Origin: Himantopus leucocephalus
Taxonomy: Eukaryota; Chordata; Aves; Charadriiformes; Recurvirostridae
Direction of reading: 5' to 3'
Assembly: GCA_003993805.1 (NCBI GenBank)
Contig: RSEF01000003.1
Location: 65,935,818 to 65,999,817, forward strand
DNA length: 64,000 bases
Part shown: positions 28,901-38,922 of the stretch, in pieces
How positions within the stretch are numbered: the first letter of the stretch is position 1
Layout: each line of letters begins with the position of its first letter
Program-made: the position numbers and the translations under genes
The notes under the pieces: generated by a model
Database searches by the model: none
Seen by the model: only the letters and a program-made list of their open reading frames with translations
Told to the model about the DNA's origin: nothing

Positions 28901-30228
28901 GGGCAGGGTGTATGGAAAGGAGACAGCTGGGGGGAACCTCACTGGTTCCTACCCACTTTTTGAAGCTAGGTGGAAAAGAGCACATTCCAATTTGCCAGCA
29001 TGTAAAAAGCAGAAAACAATACTTACCTTTCACCGCACAGTGTGTTGAACAAAGAAAGTGCTGTTTAAGGCAAAGTACTCAGAAAACAACAGGCCTTAAG
29101 ATAAAGACATATCCGCAAAAAGAAACGTAATGCTAACATCCTATGCATTACAGTAAAGACAAAAAAACAGTTCTCTGCTCTGAGGCTCTGGGGATCAAGC
29201 GCTCCCCCCTTTATGTATTTAGCAGGGAGAGGAGAGGGAAGAGATGGAGCTGGGAGGGCATTATCTGTAATTTGCACTTGAACTATTACTAAAAAAGATT
29301 TCAAAATACCCTTTTTGACTTTGACCCTTTGTAACACTAATATCTGAAGGTATAAGCCTGGTGATTTTGTGCTGGCTAACACAGCATTGATTCGTCCCAG
29401 GCCACTCAACGGTGCCCAACGTAATTTTCTGTTCTCTTTTGCTTGTACACACACAGAGCAGGAGAAAAAAGTCTGGGAAAAGAGGCTGACAGCTCTCGTT
29501 ACCCATTGACATAAAAGACCCTTTGGTAGCAAAGCTTCATTTTAAAGTCTCTTGAGACATACTCTGTACTATTCTGGGACAGATTTTGGAAAAGAGAAAG
29601 ATCTCATTCAACAATAAATGATTAAATGAGTACTGTGAGCAGTGAATGAGTACATGAAAGTCATTGGATTAAGAACAAAAAGCTTGGGGCTCCGAGTTTC
29701 TGGAGCAAGCAAAGAATTTTAGTAGAATGTAATAGCAGTACAGTCTTGCGTGTTTTTTATTGACAACATAATGCAACTTACTTTGTCTCAATCAGCTGTA
29801 GAAAATGTACGTGAACTGTGGGAACTATCAGTGAAAAGTGGCAGTATTTAATTATCTCGTCAAAAGCCCTCATGAAATTTCCATGAAAAGCATGTACCGT
29901 GCACGTACAACAGCCCTTCTTTAAAGGTCATCCTGTTGGCTGGACCCCCTTTTCTCCCCTGCTTGCTACTCCCTCCAAATTATTAAACCTCAGCCTGTTT
30001 GATTGTCAGATTTTAACATTTCGCCACATATCATTGCCCCAAGAAATCAACAAATTTGATCAAGAACATTTTCTTTCTGTCTGGTCCCAGATACAACCAC
30101 AAAATTTGTTGTGCTTGTGGTTTCAAATGGGGGGAGTGGGGGGGAAAGGGGTGAGCCAGAAAGAGAAATCTTTGTCGGATGAGATTTTGTATGCTGAGTT
30201 TTTGCCTATTGTTTCACCGTTGGATGGT
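19906..30228. other. Noncoding, inferred THEMIS intron
   Basis: No gene is supported. Short runs include G/A homopolymers at about 20485-20510, a 13-bp tandem duplication GAAAGTATTCGCA x2 at 23135-23160 and a C-rich run at about 27797-27820. A moderately GC-rich stretch lies at about 28820-28930. The open frames on both strands overlap one another and show no family motif. Confidence 0.5.
23135..23160. repeat. 13-bp perfect tandem duplication
   Basis: GAAAGTATTCGCA occurs twice in direct succession. Confidence 0.9.
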
Positions 30229-30480
30229 AAGCCCTGGCAGGCGGCTTTCCCGCGGGAAGGCAGCGCGGGGATGAGGCGGGGGATGCAGCCATCTAGCGGT
30301 GCCTGGCGGCCCGACCAGCACCCCCTCAAACAGAAGGGCTCGCAGAACCGTCCTTTCCTTCGCCCTTTATTCTTTTTTAGCCACGGTGTCATCGGAATAT
30401 TTGTTCGGGCTCACAGATAAGCTGCGTGTCGGGCAAAACGCAGAGCGCTCCACGTGCCCTTGATTTCTCTAAGATCGTTG
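30229..30480. promoter_or_regulatory. Compact CpG-rich patch with CTCF-like and E-box sequences
   Basis: About 21 CpG dinucleotides fall within 250 bp, against a very CpG-poor background. It includes CCCGCGGG and GCGCGG, a sequence close to the CTCF core (TGCAGCCATCTAGCGGTGCC at 30284-30303) and a CACGTG E-box near 30452. A 173-codon open frame (29899-30420, +) crosses it, but has no recognisable domain and probably reflects the GC composition. It could be an intronic promoter, enhancer or insulator, or an old GC-rich insertion. Confidence 0.45.
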
Positions 30481-30543
30481 GGTCTGATGCATTATTTGCT
30501 TTTATTTTTGTAGAACCGGATATAGCTAGAACATGACTTTCTG

Positions 30544-30579
30544 CTTTGTTTTTGGTTTTGGTTTTGGTTTTGGTTTTGT
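30544..30579. repeat. (GGTTTT)n simple repeat
   Basis: Four to five consecutive GGTTTT units form a short microsatellite. Confidence 0.9.
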
Positions 30580-32617
30580 AAATCCGAATATTCTTATTCA
30601 AGCTCCGAATAAGGATTAACTAATTCTGTCCTCACTGTTAGGAAAATATCACTTTTTAAATACTTTATTTGAACCCTAAGAATGAGCCCACAGTGGCATA
30701 TGCCTACGATGTATCATGACTTGATTACATCACCTCCCCCTTTTTAATCCAGGAGAAACCCCAGACTACTGACAATGAAACTCAAATTAATTGTGAAAGG
30801 TAGGTATGTACAGGAAGTACCTTGTGAGGGAGAAACCTGTTAGAGCTTGAACCCAGATAAAAAAAAATTAATTTGATCAGAGGTTTTCATGTCAGTTTAG
30901 GCAGAGAAGAACTCATGAACTAATGTAATTTTGTTCCTGTCTTTGAAATGATATAACCTTGACCCCTTCTTACACAAAAATAGTTCATTTGTAGTTTATA
31001 GTACCTTATGAGTTCTGCAGGCAAATAATAATTCTCCAAAGTGCTCCCGTCCTGTATGTTAATGAGGCTAAATGAGGATCCTCTTTATTGCCCATGGCCT
31101 TTCTGAAGCATCTTCTAACTAGCTCTTCTCCTTTTCCACACTCCAATGGACTGTGGAAAATGAAGGCTTGATAATCATGTACTGGAATCAGTGCAATGGG
31201 GAAGACTGTTAAAATTCTTCACCACAAAATCACAGATCCTTGTCAGTACCCTTAACTATGCGTACACTGTGCCCTTGCAAAAATTACTTTGATGTGCAAG
31301 GTAAGTTGGCTTGCCAATAGATCATGCAAGAAGGCTACCTTGGGATACAAATGAGTAATAATCTAAAAGTAATTGTTTCCTTTCAAGTGGAGTAAATCAG
31401 TCCTAACTGTCTGCCATAATAATGCAAATTTCCTAAGAGGTGTCAGAAGTTTCCGTGTGTGCTTTCCCATTATTTGAATTTGTGTTTCCCACCTGTTAGA
31501 AGGAAGTACCCATTCCTACTTCTAGTCATACAGTGGGCAAAATTTTATTTTGACTATCATTGGTGTAAATCCGGATGGATGTAGTTACTCCAGAATGTGG
31601 TTACTCCAGCTCTTGCAAACAGGAAAATAATTCAGATTTTATGAATTCAGGATGGCCTAAGGTTCTGGTTGTGGTAGCACTTACCCTGGTTCTGTACTGA
31701 TACAATATGGGAATCAAAACCTGTGATTCTTCTCTGATTCACCGCAGTCCAAACTGTCCTTGCAGAAAGTCATGCAGATATAATGAAGGTTGGAGCAAAA
31801 TGATATAGGTAGGTTGTCGTTCTGTAGGTTGCTCTGAAACTCATGAAGTCTTCTCTATAAATCAACAACTACAAATACCCTGTGTACTTAGACTGATAGG
31901 TCTCTCTCTACCCCTTTCTCATAATTTCCTTAAAATATTCTCCAAAACATTAAAAGCTAAAGCTTTGTTCGGCCCTGTTTGGGCTTCCCCATCTATACAG
32001 TGCTGTGTGACTCTGTTACAGAATCTTCATTTGTAGCTTGTGGGGATAAATTGTCTTTTTTTTTTGTCTGGAAACAGTTAAATGTGTTTGGACTGCAAAA
32101 GCATTTATCACACTTTCATTCTATGTATACGGCATTTTTTTCTGGTGGAAAGGTGCATGCAGCAATTAAGCATTTTACAGATAAATATACCAGTGCAGTA
32201 TATGTCAAAGCAAAGATATATATCTAGAGTTTTGGCTTGAGTTTCTGAAGGCAGCTAAGAGTGCCACTCCAAGCTGTCTTTAAAGATTGCAGTAAAAGCT
32301 TTATGATCTGTATCTACTAGCATGGGTGACTCATAATAAATATACTCCAAAGGTGTAGTGCCATGTCCAGCGCTGATTGCTCCGACAAATGAGTACTCCT
32401 CTTCACTAGAGTCATTTGTAATCATATAACAGCTTGACTTTCTGTCTGGAAAAGCATAGTTTTGTCAGATTGGTTTATGCCACTACATCTCTCACAGCAT
32501 TTTCAGAGACTATGACAGCTGTTGGTTTTATATTTACTCCCACATTTTTCTGTACTTTAAACAAATGTTGTTTCTCCTTTACTCTGAATGTTCTAGATAC
32601 TGTTGAGGTTTTCTTTC

Positions 32618-32620
<3 letters not shown>
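30580..32620. other. Noncoding, inferred THEMIS intron
   Basis: AT-rich, with no gene, RNA or transposon recognised. Confidence 0.5.

Positions 32621-32656
<36 letters not shown>
32621..32656. repeat. Poly(A) tract of 36 bases ending at a gap
   Basis: An uninterrupted A36 runs straight into the N block, so its true length is unknown. Confidence 0.95.
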
Positions 32657-32756
32657 NNNNNNNNNNNNNNNNNNNNNNNNNNNNNNNNNNNNNNNNNNNN
32701 NNNNNNNNNNNNNNNNNNNNNNNNNNNNNNNNNNNNNNNNNNNNNNNNNNNNNNNN
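32657..32756. other. Assembly gap of exactly 100 N
   Basis: A placeholder gap between a poly(A) tract and a CR1-like 3' tail. The missing sequence is probably repetitive. Confidence 0.98.
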
Positions 32757-32767
32757 CAACTCTGAAA

Positions 32768-32797
32768 ATTCCGTGATTCCGTGATTCCGTGATTCTG
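32768..32797 (+). mobile_element. CR1-type 3' terminal octamer repeat
   Basis: Three ATTCCGTG units and a partial fourth (ATTCTG) match the terminal microsatellite of sense-strand CR1 elements. The body of the element is presumably hidden in the adjoining gap. Confidence 0.65.
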
Positions 32798-35632
32798 TTC
32801 TTACTAAAGTGATGCATTTCTAGCCCTTTAGTTCTCACCTTAGCTCTCACACTTTTTTGTATGCTGTTCAATATAACACCTATTTCCTGAGAGGGAGTGC
32901 GCAGCCTTAGCTACCTTACCTTTACTGCCTTGTGCTCTGGCTTCTGAGTTATTTCTGGACAATGAGCAAACCTCAAATTATATTGGGCAATGCTTAGCCA
33001 TTGGGGTAAAATTTTTAGTTCACACACCTGTACCTGTTGTTTGGATTTTCCAGATGCTGAGATTCAGGCTTTCCTCATGAGTAGGTTGTTACAACAAATG
33101 ACTGTGATTCAGATCATGAATTTTTAACTGAATTTGTGGTTTTTTTCTGGCAGTAACAGTACTGAAAACCATGGTTGATATCCTGACTTCTTTAAATTAG
33201 GGGAACAATTACTCCATGTAGATGGAAACCCTGTGCTGTTAAGCCTGCCCAATATTTGAAAGACAGCTGTAAGACTTCACTCTTGTATAGTTTTAAAAAA
33301 GCGTCTTATCTCTGTTGGTCTCTAGTATAATTGTTGTCTATAGTGCTATTAAGAATGTTAAAGCAATATCAGATTTCAGCATATAATGAAGTGGCAATCC
33401 AGTTTGTGTAATCCTGTTTGGTTTTAAATGTTTGAGTTCTGCATATTTTAATTTGTTTGCAGGGTGCCCCAGGTAACCATTGTACCACAGTGTGTGGTTT
33501 TGCTGGTGACTGATAAGATTAGCACAAACTTCAGTAGCATTCTTAATGAGGGGATCTTTCTGTTTTGATAACAAGGCTTGTTTTTAGTTAGTTAAGGCAA
33601 CACAAAATGAATAATCTGAACATATTCATGATATTGCTGGATTTATATGTTAAATAAGGAGCTGAGAAGAAAATAAGAGAATTAATGATTTTAAAAAATT
33701 ATTTATTTTTGTATGTTTACTGTTTAAATTAAAGTTGCCTAGTTACCTGAAAGCTGACTTTTAAGTGACACTTTTCTGTGTGCTAAGTATGCCCAATAAC
33801 TTGAACACAGGAAGAACCTGCCTATGATAGTAATGTTTCCCTGCCCTTCCCAAGACTTTTTGTTTGTGATAAACAGGACTGAGGATAGGACAAGTGTAGC
33901 AACAGCTTTAAAAAGGGTTATTTAAGCATGTATTTTCCCTGAGCAAAAGGTGGGCATTTCTCAACAACCACCTGCCAAGTGTGTGTTTGTATTACTGGGC
34001 CAGACTGGCAATGAACAGGCGGTGTATACAGGCATGTTTAGGTGCAGATGACAGAGAAAAGAACTAGAGATGAAAGAAAGGCCATGCTGTGCTGGTGAAA
34101 GAAAGGCAAAGGTCCTGTAACCTCAGTAAAGTTATTCCACAACACACCAGCCAAGCATCGTCCTACTTTGCACAGTGCCTTTTCCATTGGGTTATTTTAA
34201 TTGTCCGCTGTGAAGAACTTCTTCTGACATTTCTGTCCTCTTTGCAAAATATTTCTCAGCTGTATTTCTTTTTGTACAAATCCCTGAGGTTTTTGTGATT
34301 TACAACACTGCCTAAAGCTTTGCTTGACCTCAGAGGCTCTTTTGTAATCACGGAAAGCACTAGCCAGCATTGTACAGCCTGTACTGCACAAACTTGCCTT
34401 GAATACTGTAACTCAGTCAACCCCTACAGATTGAGCTTACAGTGTTTATTTTAGAAAATGGATAAAACTACTGTAGGTTCCTCTAACTGAAAAATGAGGG
34501 TCTTCCACTTTTGTCACATCATGACCCACCCTCTGAGGAAAATTGTCCATATGTTTTACAGATTTGGTCCTCAGCTGTTCTACTTAATATACTCTCTCAA
34601 ATTTTCTATTTCAATTACCAGTTACTTTCTCATTGCTAGCTGATATCTTTTCCAAAAGGGGCAGATTGTCATAAAATGTGGGCTCGTGTTGTGCTTTTGT
34701 AAATTGTGAGCTGATTCTGAAGAGATCAGGCACTGTTACCGCGTAACTACTGTCAGTTTTACCAACACAACCCTCTCTCTCTGAATAGCATGGCTTTGCC
34801 ATTGCTGAGCAAAACTTACATTTGATTTTGAATGCAAAGTCTCTACTGATTATTTTTGAAAATATATACTCTCTGGCATAGTGATTTCAATTGGACTATA
34901 ACTACACTGCAGCTACTATGTAGCTTCACTGAAGATACATTTTTTCACACTTTTAAGTGACTCTTATTTAGACAGGTGAAAAATATGTATTTGACTGAAA
35001 GTATTTATAACATAAATACCTCATGGTTAAAAAAAACAGAATTATGAAAATGTATGTATCAAGCATGAAATTCAAGGGGTGTGAGTACTGCAGCCACATA
35101 ACTTACTTTCTGCAATGTAATAACATTATAATTAATTGCTCCATAATCGCCTGTTCCTATCACCTAACTATATTCTCTATGCTATAAATGCTACTGGATA
35201 AATGTAATTGAAATGTCAGACTTTATATGAATTCATGATGTAATATATAACAGAACTCATTAAATGAACAATTGTTACAATAAAAATAGTTAATCAGAAA
35301 GAAACCTGCATCAACGAAAAGGTATCTCCATCCTTGTGTTTACATGAATCCATATACCCAAACAAAGAAAAGAGAGACTGGAGATATGTTTTAAAGGTAA
35401 TTTCTTCATCTGGAGTGCCTTCTGGTCATGTTATTTCGTGATGCACATGCCTCAAAGACAAGCATTATGGTAAAAGTGATTGATGACTGTCTTTGACAAA
35501 CAGAAGATTTGTGGTTAAAATTCACAGAAGTAACCCAATGAATGTTGGTCTTACGTGTCATATCTCTGAAAGTATCCAGTTTGGAGTAACAATTTGCATG
35601 TGAAGTCAATGTGCTTTTCTATGTAATTTCAG
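32798..35632. other. Noncoding, inferred THEMIS intron up to the first visible exon
   Basis: AT-rich. No exon or repeat family is recognised before the acceptor at 35632. Confidence 0.5.
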
Positions 35633-35786
35633 AATTTCTGTGTAGACACCATCAAGAAATTGTGCTCAAATCAAGCTTCTGATGTTTCGGAATTACAAGT
35701 TAGTTGTCAAAATGATTTGGTGCATCGTGAGAATAAGAAGGACATGACTGGGAAAACTACATTAGTGGACACCAGTGTGATTAAAG
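35633..35786 (+). CDS. THEMIS: THEMIS, internal coding exon near the 3' end of the gene
   Basis: THEMIS is a T-lineage adaptor with two CABIT domains. It binds GRB2 and modulates SHP-1/LCK signalling during thymocyte positive selection. This exon encodes part of the tail that follows the CABIT domains. Seen: a polypyrimidine-AG acceptor (AG at 35631-35632), an open frame of 51 codons plus one base, and donor GTCAGT at 35787. The frame reads VDTIKKL, then NQA, then QNDLV, in the same order and spacing as the C-terminal tail of human THEMIS (VDITKKL, NQA, QNDLV). The exon enters in phase 0 and leaves in phase 1. There is no ATG near its start, as expected for an internal exon. The CABIT-coding exon(s) should lie upstream on the + strand, but no open frame long enough is present, so they are outside the window. 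Identity rests on the short conserved motifs plus synteny with LEG1. I am sure of the exon and quite sure of the gene. Confidence 0.9.
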
Positions 35787-36324
35787 GTCAGTTAAGCTTT
35801 ATGGTTTGAGTTATTAATATAACAAAGCTTAACCCTAGCCCTGACAAATAATTTACATACAGGATTATCTTGCGTGATTTCACTTGGAGTCCGTGGCTTA
35901 GTCAAAAGAGATGAAAAGTGAAGATTTCTGTTCTTCCTCCATAAATGCTGTAAGGCAAATTAATCCAAGCTCTCCACAGCAGCATGGTATTAAACTCTGT
36001 TTGACACTGCAGCATGAATATTCAGTAGTTTTTAGGAACAGACGTGTGGGAAAGATGTGCTTTCCTTTTGCTTTAGGATGCTGCTTACACATCATCTGTT
36101 ATAAAAATGCCAATTCCAACAGGTATTAAAGACAAGCAAGCAATTTACATTAAAGATATGAAGATGTCTTCAACTCACACTTTTGTATTTTGAAGAAAAA
36201 AAAAATATTGAGCAAATCAATTGATTGACAATTGTTTTTAAAGTCACCATTTGCTTAGATTTCCCAAGCTTTTTTGATAGCTGATTGGTTTTTCTACTTA
36301 TCTTTCAAGTTTTTCCTTTTTCAG

Positions 36325-36426
36325 AATGTACTGAAGTTGAGGACGTAGATGATAAGAGGACAAACCCAAAAGAATTGGCAGTTAATATAAAAAATTCAAT
36401 TAATTTCATCAATCTGTTGGTCACAG
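36325..36426 (+). CDS. THEMIS: THEMIS, second C-terminal exon
   Basis: Seen: acceptor TTTTTCCTTTTTCAG ending at 36324, 102 bases open in the phase (1) left by the exon at 35633-35786, and a GT donor at 36427. The joined frame begins ECTEVEDVDDKR and ends NFINLLVT. The intron to the previous exon is only 538 bp. Human THEMIS ends at about this point with a short unrelated tail, so this exon has no clear mammalian counterpart in my memory. The donor (G|GTTATT) is weak. If it is not used, the frame reads three more codons and stops at TGA 36435-36437, so this could also be a terminal exon. The call rests on phase, splice signals and position. Confidence 0.7.
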
Positions 36427-37499
36427 GTTATTTCTGAAATATGAACACTACATTAATTGCAACACTGGAAAATGTGGAAGACTAAGGCACAAATATTCAT
36501 CCTCACAGTGTTTGTTAACCGATAATCGATATCAATATAGGAACTTCCCCTAAATTTTCTCTTTATTGCCTTGTCATTCAGCGTGTGAGACTCCTTAAAA
36601 GGTCTGCCTATTTGAAACTATGCATATTGAAGCTTCCAAATGCAAGATAAACAACTTTTGTAGTGAAGAATTACTGTGGCATATCGAATATTCACTAATC
36701 TTTATGGCTGTGGAAGTTGATTATTTGGGGACTAGTTTTTGAAAGCTATTTTGGTATCTGGCTGCTTTGAAAGATAATCCCAAATTTGTTATTTTGTGGG
36801 TCTGAAAAATCTTACAGGTTCCATTTTGTCACTGCTTAATCATTTGATTAAAGTTTATAGTTCTAAATGGTGACACTTCCACATTAGCCGCTATAGAGAA
36901 CATTGTTGTCTGTTTAAACCCCAGAAGAAAATTAATACCAAGATGGTTAATGATCTACTGTTTTGTGCCAAGGAAACTACCTGTAAATCACTGAGGCTTG
37001 ACTTTGAAAACCACTGTCCATGCTACAGGGATCAGCTGGAACACTTGCATGGGCTAGTCTCTGTGGGGTGAAGCAGGCATGGGAAGCAGGAGGGATGCAC
37101 CTGAAGAAAACGTGACCAAACCATCCTTACTGAAGGAAGCCAGGCTTAAAGTTTGTGCTGGGGACTGGCTTATCCACGTGCACAGGAGTCAGTGCTCGTG
37201 TAGGTGCTTGACTTGATGGATTTAGAATCCTCACAGACAGGGAAAGCTGCACAGGCTAAAGTCGCATAATGGTTTTACAGTCAAGATATTTTAAAGATTT
37301 TTTCTCAGTGCAGCTGCTCAGTTTGTGCAGCGGAAAGCAGTGTCGTGCAGTCACTTCCTGTGCCTCTTACAGGAACCCTGCAGTAGTTTCTAAACTGGGA
37401 TCCCTTGGCTGAGAAAAGAAGTTTGGAGCTACCTTTACTTTACTTTTACTTTGGAGCTACATTTACAATACCAGGACTGGGAGGTGGCCAAGTCTTTCT
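36427..37499. other. Noncoding, 5' part of the 8.8-kb THEMIS intron
   Basis: Starts at the weak GTTATT donor. No further exon-like open frame is seen before the CR1 element. Confidence 0.55.
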
Positions 37500-38225
37500 G
37501 TTCTTTCTATTGGAACCATCTTCCTACTGTGAGAGTATTTGTTACCGCTTATGTTTCGTTTGCCACTGGGCACCACTGAGAACAGTCTGGCTCCACCTTC
37601 TTCGTGTCTTCTCATCAGGTATTTATACCCAGTGATAAGATCCTCCATGAGCCTTCTCTTTATCAGGCTGAACAGTCCAAGCCCTCTCAGCGTCCCCGTC
37701 TATTTCAGATGCTCCAGTCCTTAATCATCTTCATGGACCTTTGCTGGACTCACTCCAGCATGTCCGTGTCCCTCTTGTACTGGGGACTCCATATCTGGAC
37801 CCATCACTCCAGGTGTTTTCTCACTAGGGCTGAGTAGAGGGGGAAGGACCTCTGCTGGCACCCCTTGCCTGATGCAGCCCAGGAGGCTGTTGGACTTCTT
37901 TGCCACAAGGACACATTGCTGGTTCATGGTCAGGCTGTCTACCATGACCCCCATGTTTTTCTCTCCAAAGCTGCTTTCCAGCCAGTCAGCCCCAGCCTGT
38001 ACAGGTGCATGGGGTTATTCTTCCCTAGGTGCAGGGCATTGAGTTTTCCTTCACTGAACTTCATGAGATTCTTCTCTGCCTAGTCTTCCAGCCTGTCCAG
38101 GTCCCTCTGAATGGCAGCACAAGCATCTCAGCCACTCCTCCTAGTTTTGCCCGTAAGTCTGCAGACTTACTGAGGGTACGCCCTGTCCCATCATCCATGC
38201 CATTAGTGAATCACTGTGTCTGTAG
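37500..38225 (-). mobile_element. CR1 LINE fragment, reverse transcriptase 3' region
   Basis: The - strand encodes decayed CR1 reverse transcriptase. A stretch with QQCVLVAKKSNSLLGCIR is followed, in another frame, by the end of the RT (EDLITGYKYL, GARLFSVVPSG). Nucleotide similarity to avian CR1 runs from about 37500 to 38225, and several frameshifts show it is dead. The typical 3' octamer tail is not evident at the left end. It lies antisense in the THEMIS intron. Confidence 0.92.
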
Positions 38226-38575
38226 CAGACAACCACAACAACATCGCCCATGTTGGTCTGTCCACTACATCCTGACCCAGAAGCTCTCAGTGGGCTCTTC
38301 ATCCACCCCTAGGCAGAGGGCTGCTTCTGTTAGACACAGCAAAGTTTCTGTCTTCTCCTTCACGCTGCTTGTTAGGTCATGTAGTTTGTGGTTCTGGACA
38401 CTAGAAAACAGACTTGGACTTTTGCAAATGTTCTTGATTTCGACCTTCTACTGAACATGTTTCAGCACTGCAGTGAAACAAGGCAGTGACGCTGACTGTC
38501 TCATCTGCCCTGGTTGGAGTCTGCCTGCCTTCTCTCTGTCCATTCTGGGCCAGTAGCACTAGTCTTTTGTCCATC

Positions 38576-38922
38576 CTATTCAGCCTTATTTATAAGTCCT
38601 TGATAAACCTTTCTCAGAATCTCCAAGAGCACTTGATTTTTTTAAAAATCTATTTTTCACGTTCTAGCATATCTTTTTTTTTCTTAGCCAATTCTTCATT
38701 TGTTTTTAATTCTGAAACACTCTGATTGAGAATAAAGCTTTTTCTANAAACACTCTGATTGAGAATAAAGCTTTTTCTAGTGACTTTTTCAAGTTTTAAA
38801 TTATCTTCTCTCAGTTGTTCTTGCTCTACTTCCTTTGGCCTTCATTCCATTAAAATCCCAGCCTTCGTTGTGTTATCCTTTCTGTGAAAGTAGAATTTTC
38901 TTATCTGCCAGTTGTGAACCAT
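38576..38922 (-). pseudogene. Decayed coding remnant encoding a coiled coil, gene not identified
   Basis: On the - strand one frame runs from 38922 to a TAG at 38650-38652 with a single internal TGA (38842-38844). After the TGA it reads KEVEQEQLREDNLKLEKVT, then SVSELKTNEELAKKKKDML. This is a highly charged, heptad-like coiled coil. A frame change then gives NQVLLEILRKVYQGLINKAE up to TAG 38576-38578. Long Lys/Glu/Leu periodicity in two linked frames is unlikely by chance. The TGA, the TAG, the frameshift and the lack of splice signals argue for a pseudogene. I do not recognise the parent. The frame contains the N and 32-bp duplication at 38715-38779, which together add 33 bases and therefore keep the frame. 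Confidence 0.4.
38715..38779. repeat. Exact 32-bp direct duplication separated by one N
   Basis: Bases 38715-38746 and 38748-38779 are identical, beginning AAACACTCTGATTGAG, with a single N at 38747 between them. This is what two contigs with an unmerged overlap look like. It is probably an assembly artefact rather than biology. Confidence 0.9.

Noticed and set aside
29899..30420. 173-codon open frame on the + strand
   Set aside because: It has no domain or motif and partly lies in the CpG-rich patch, where stops are rare. No splice or promoter evidence supports it.
37424..37466. Partial repeat of TTTGGAGCTAC with TTTAC units beside the CR1 copy, considered as a target-site duplication
   Set aside because: Both copies are on the same side of the CR1 fragment, so they do not flank it. 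It is a local imperfect tandem only.
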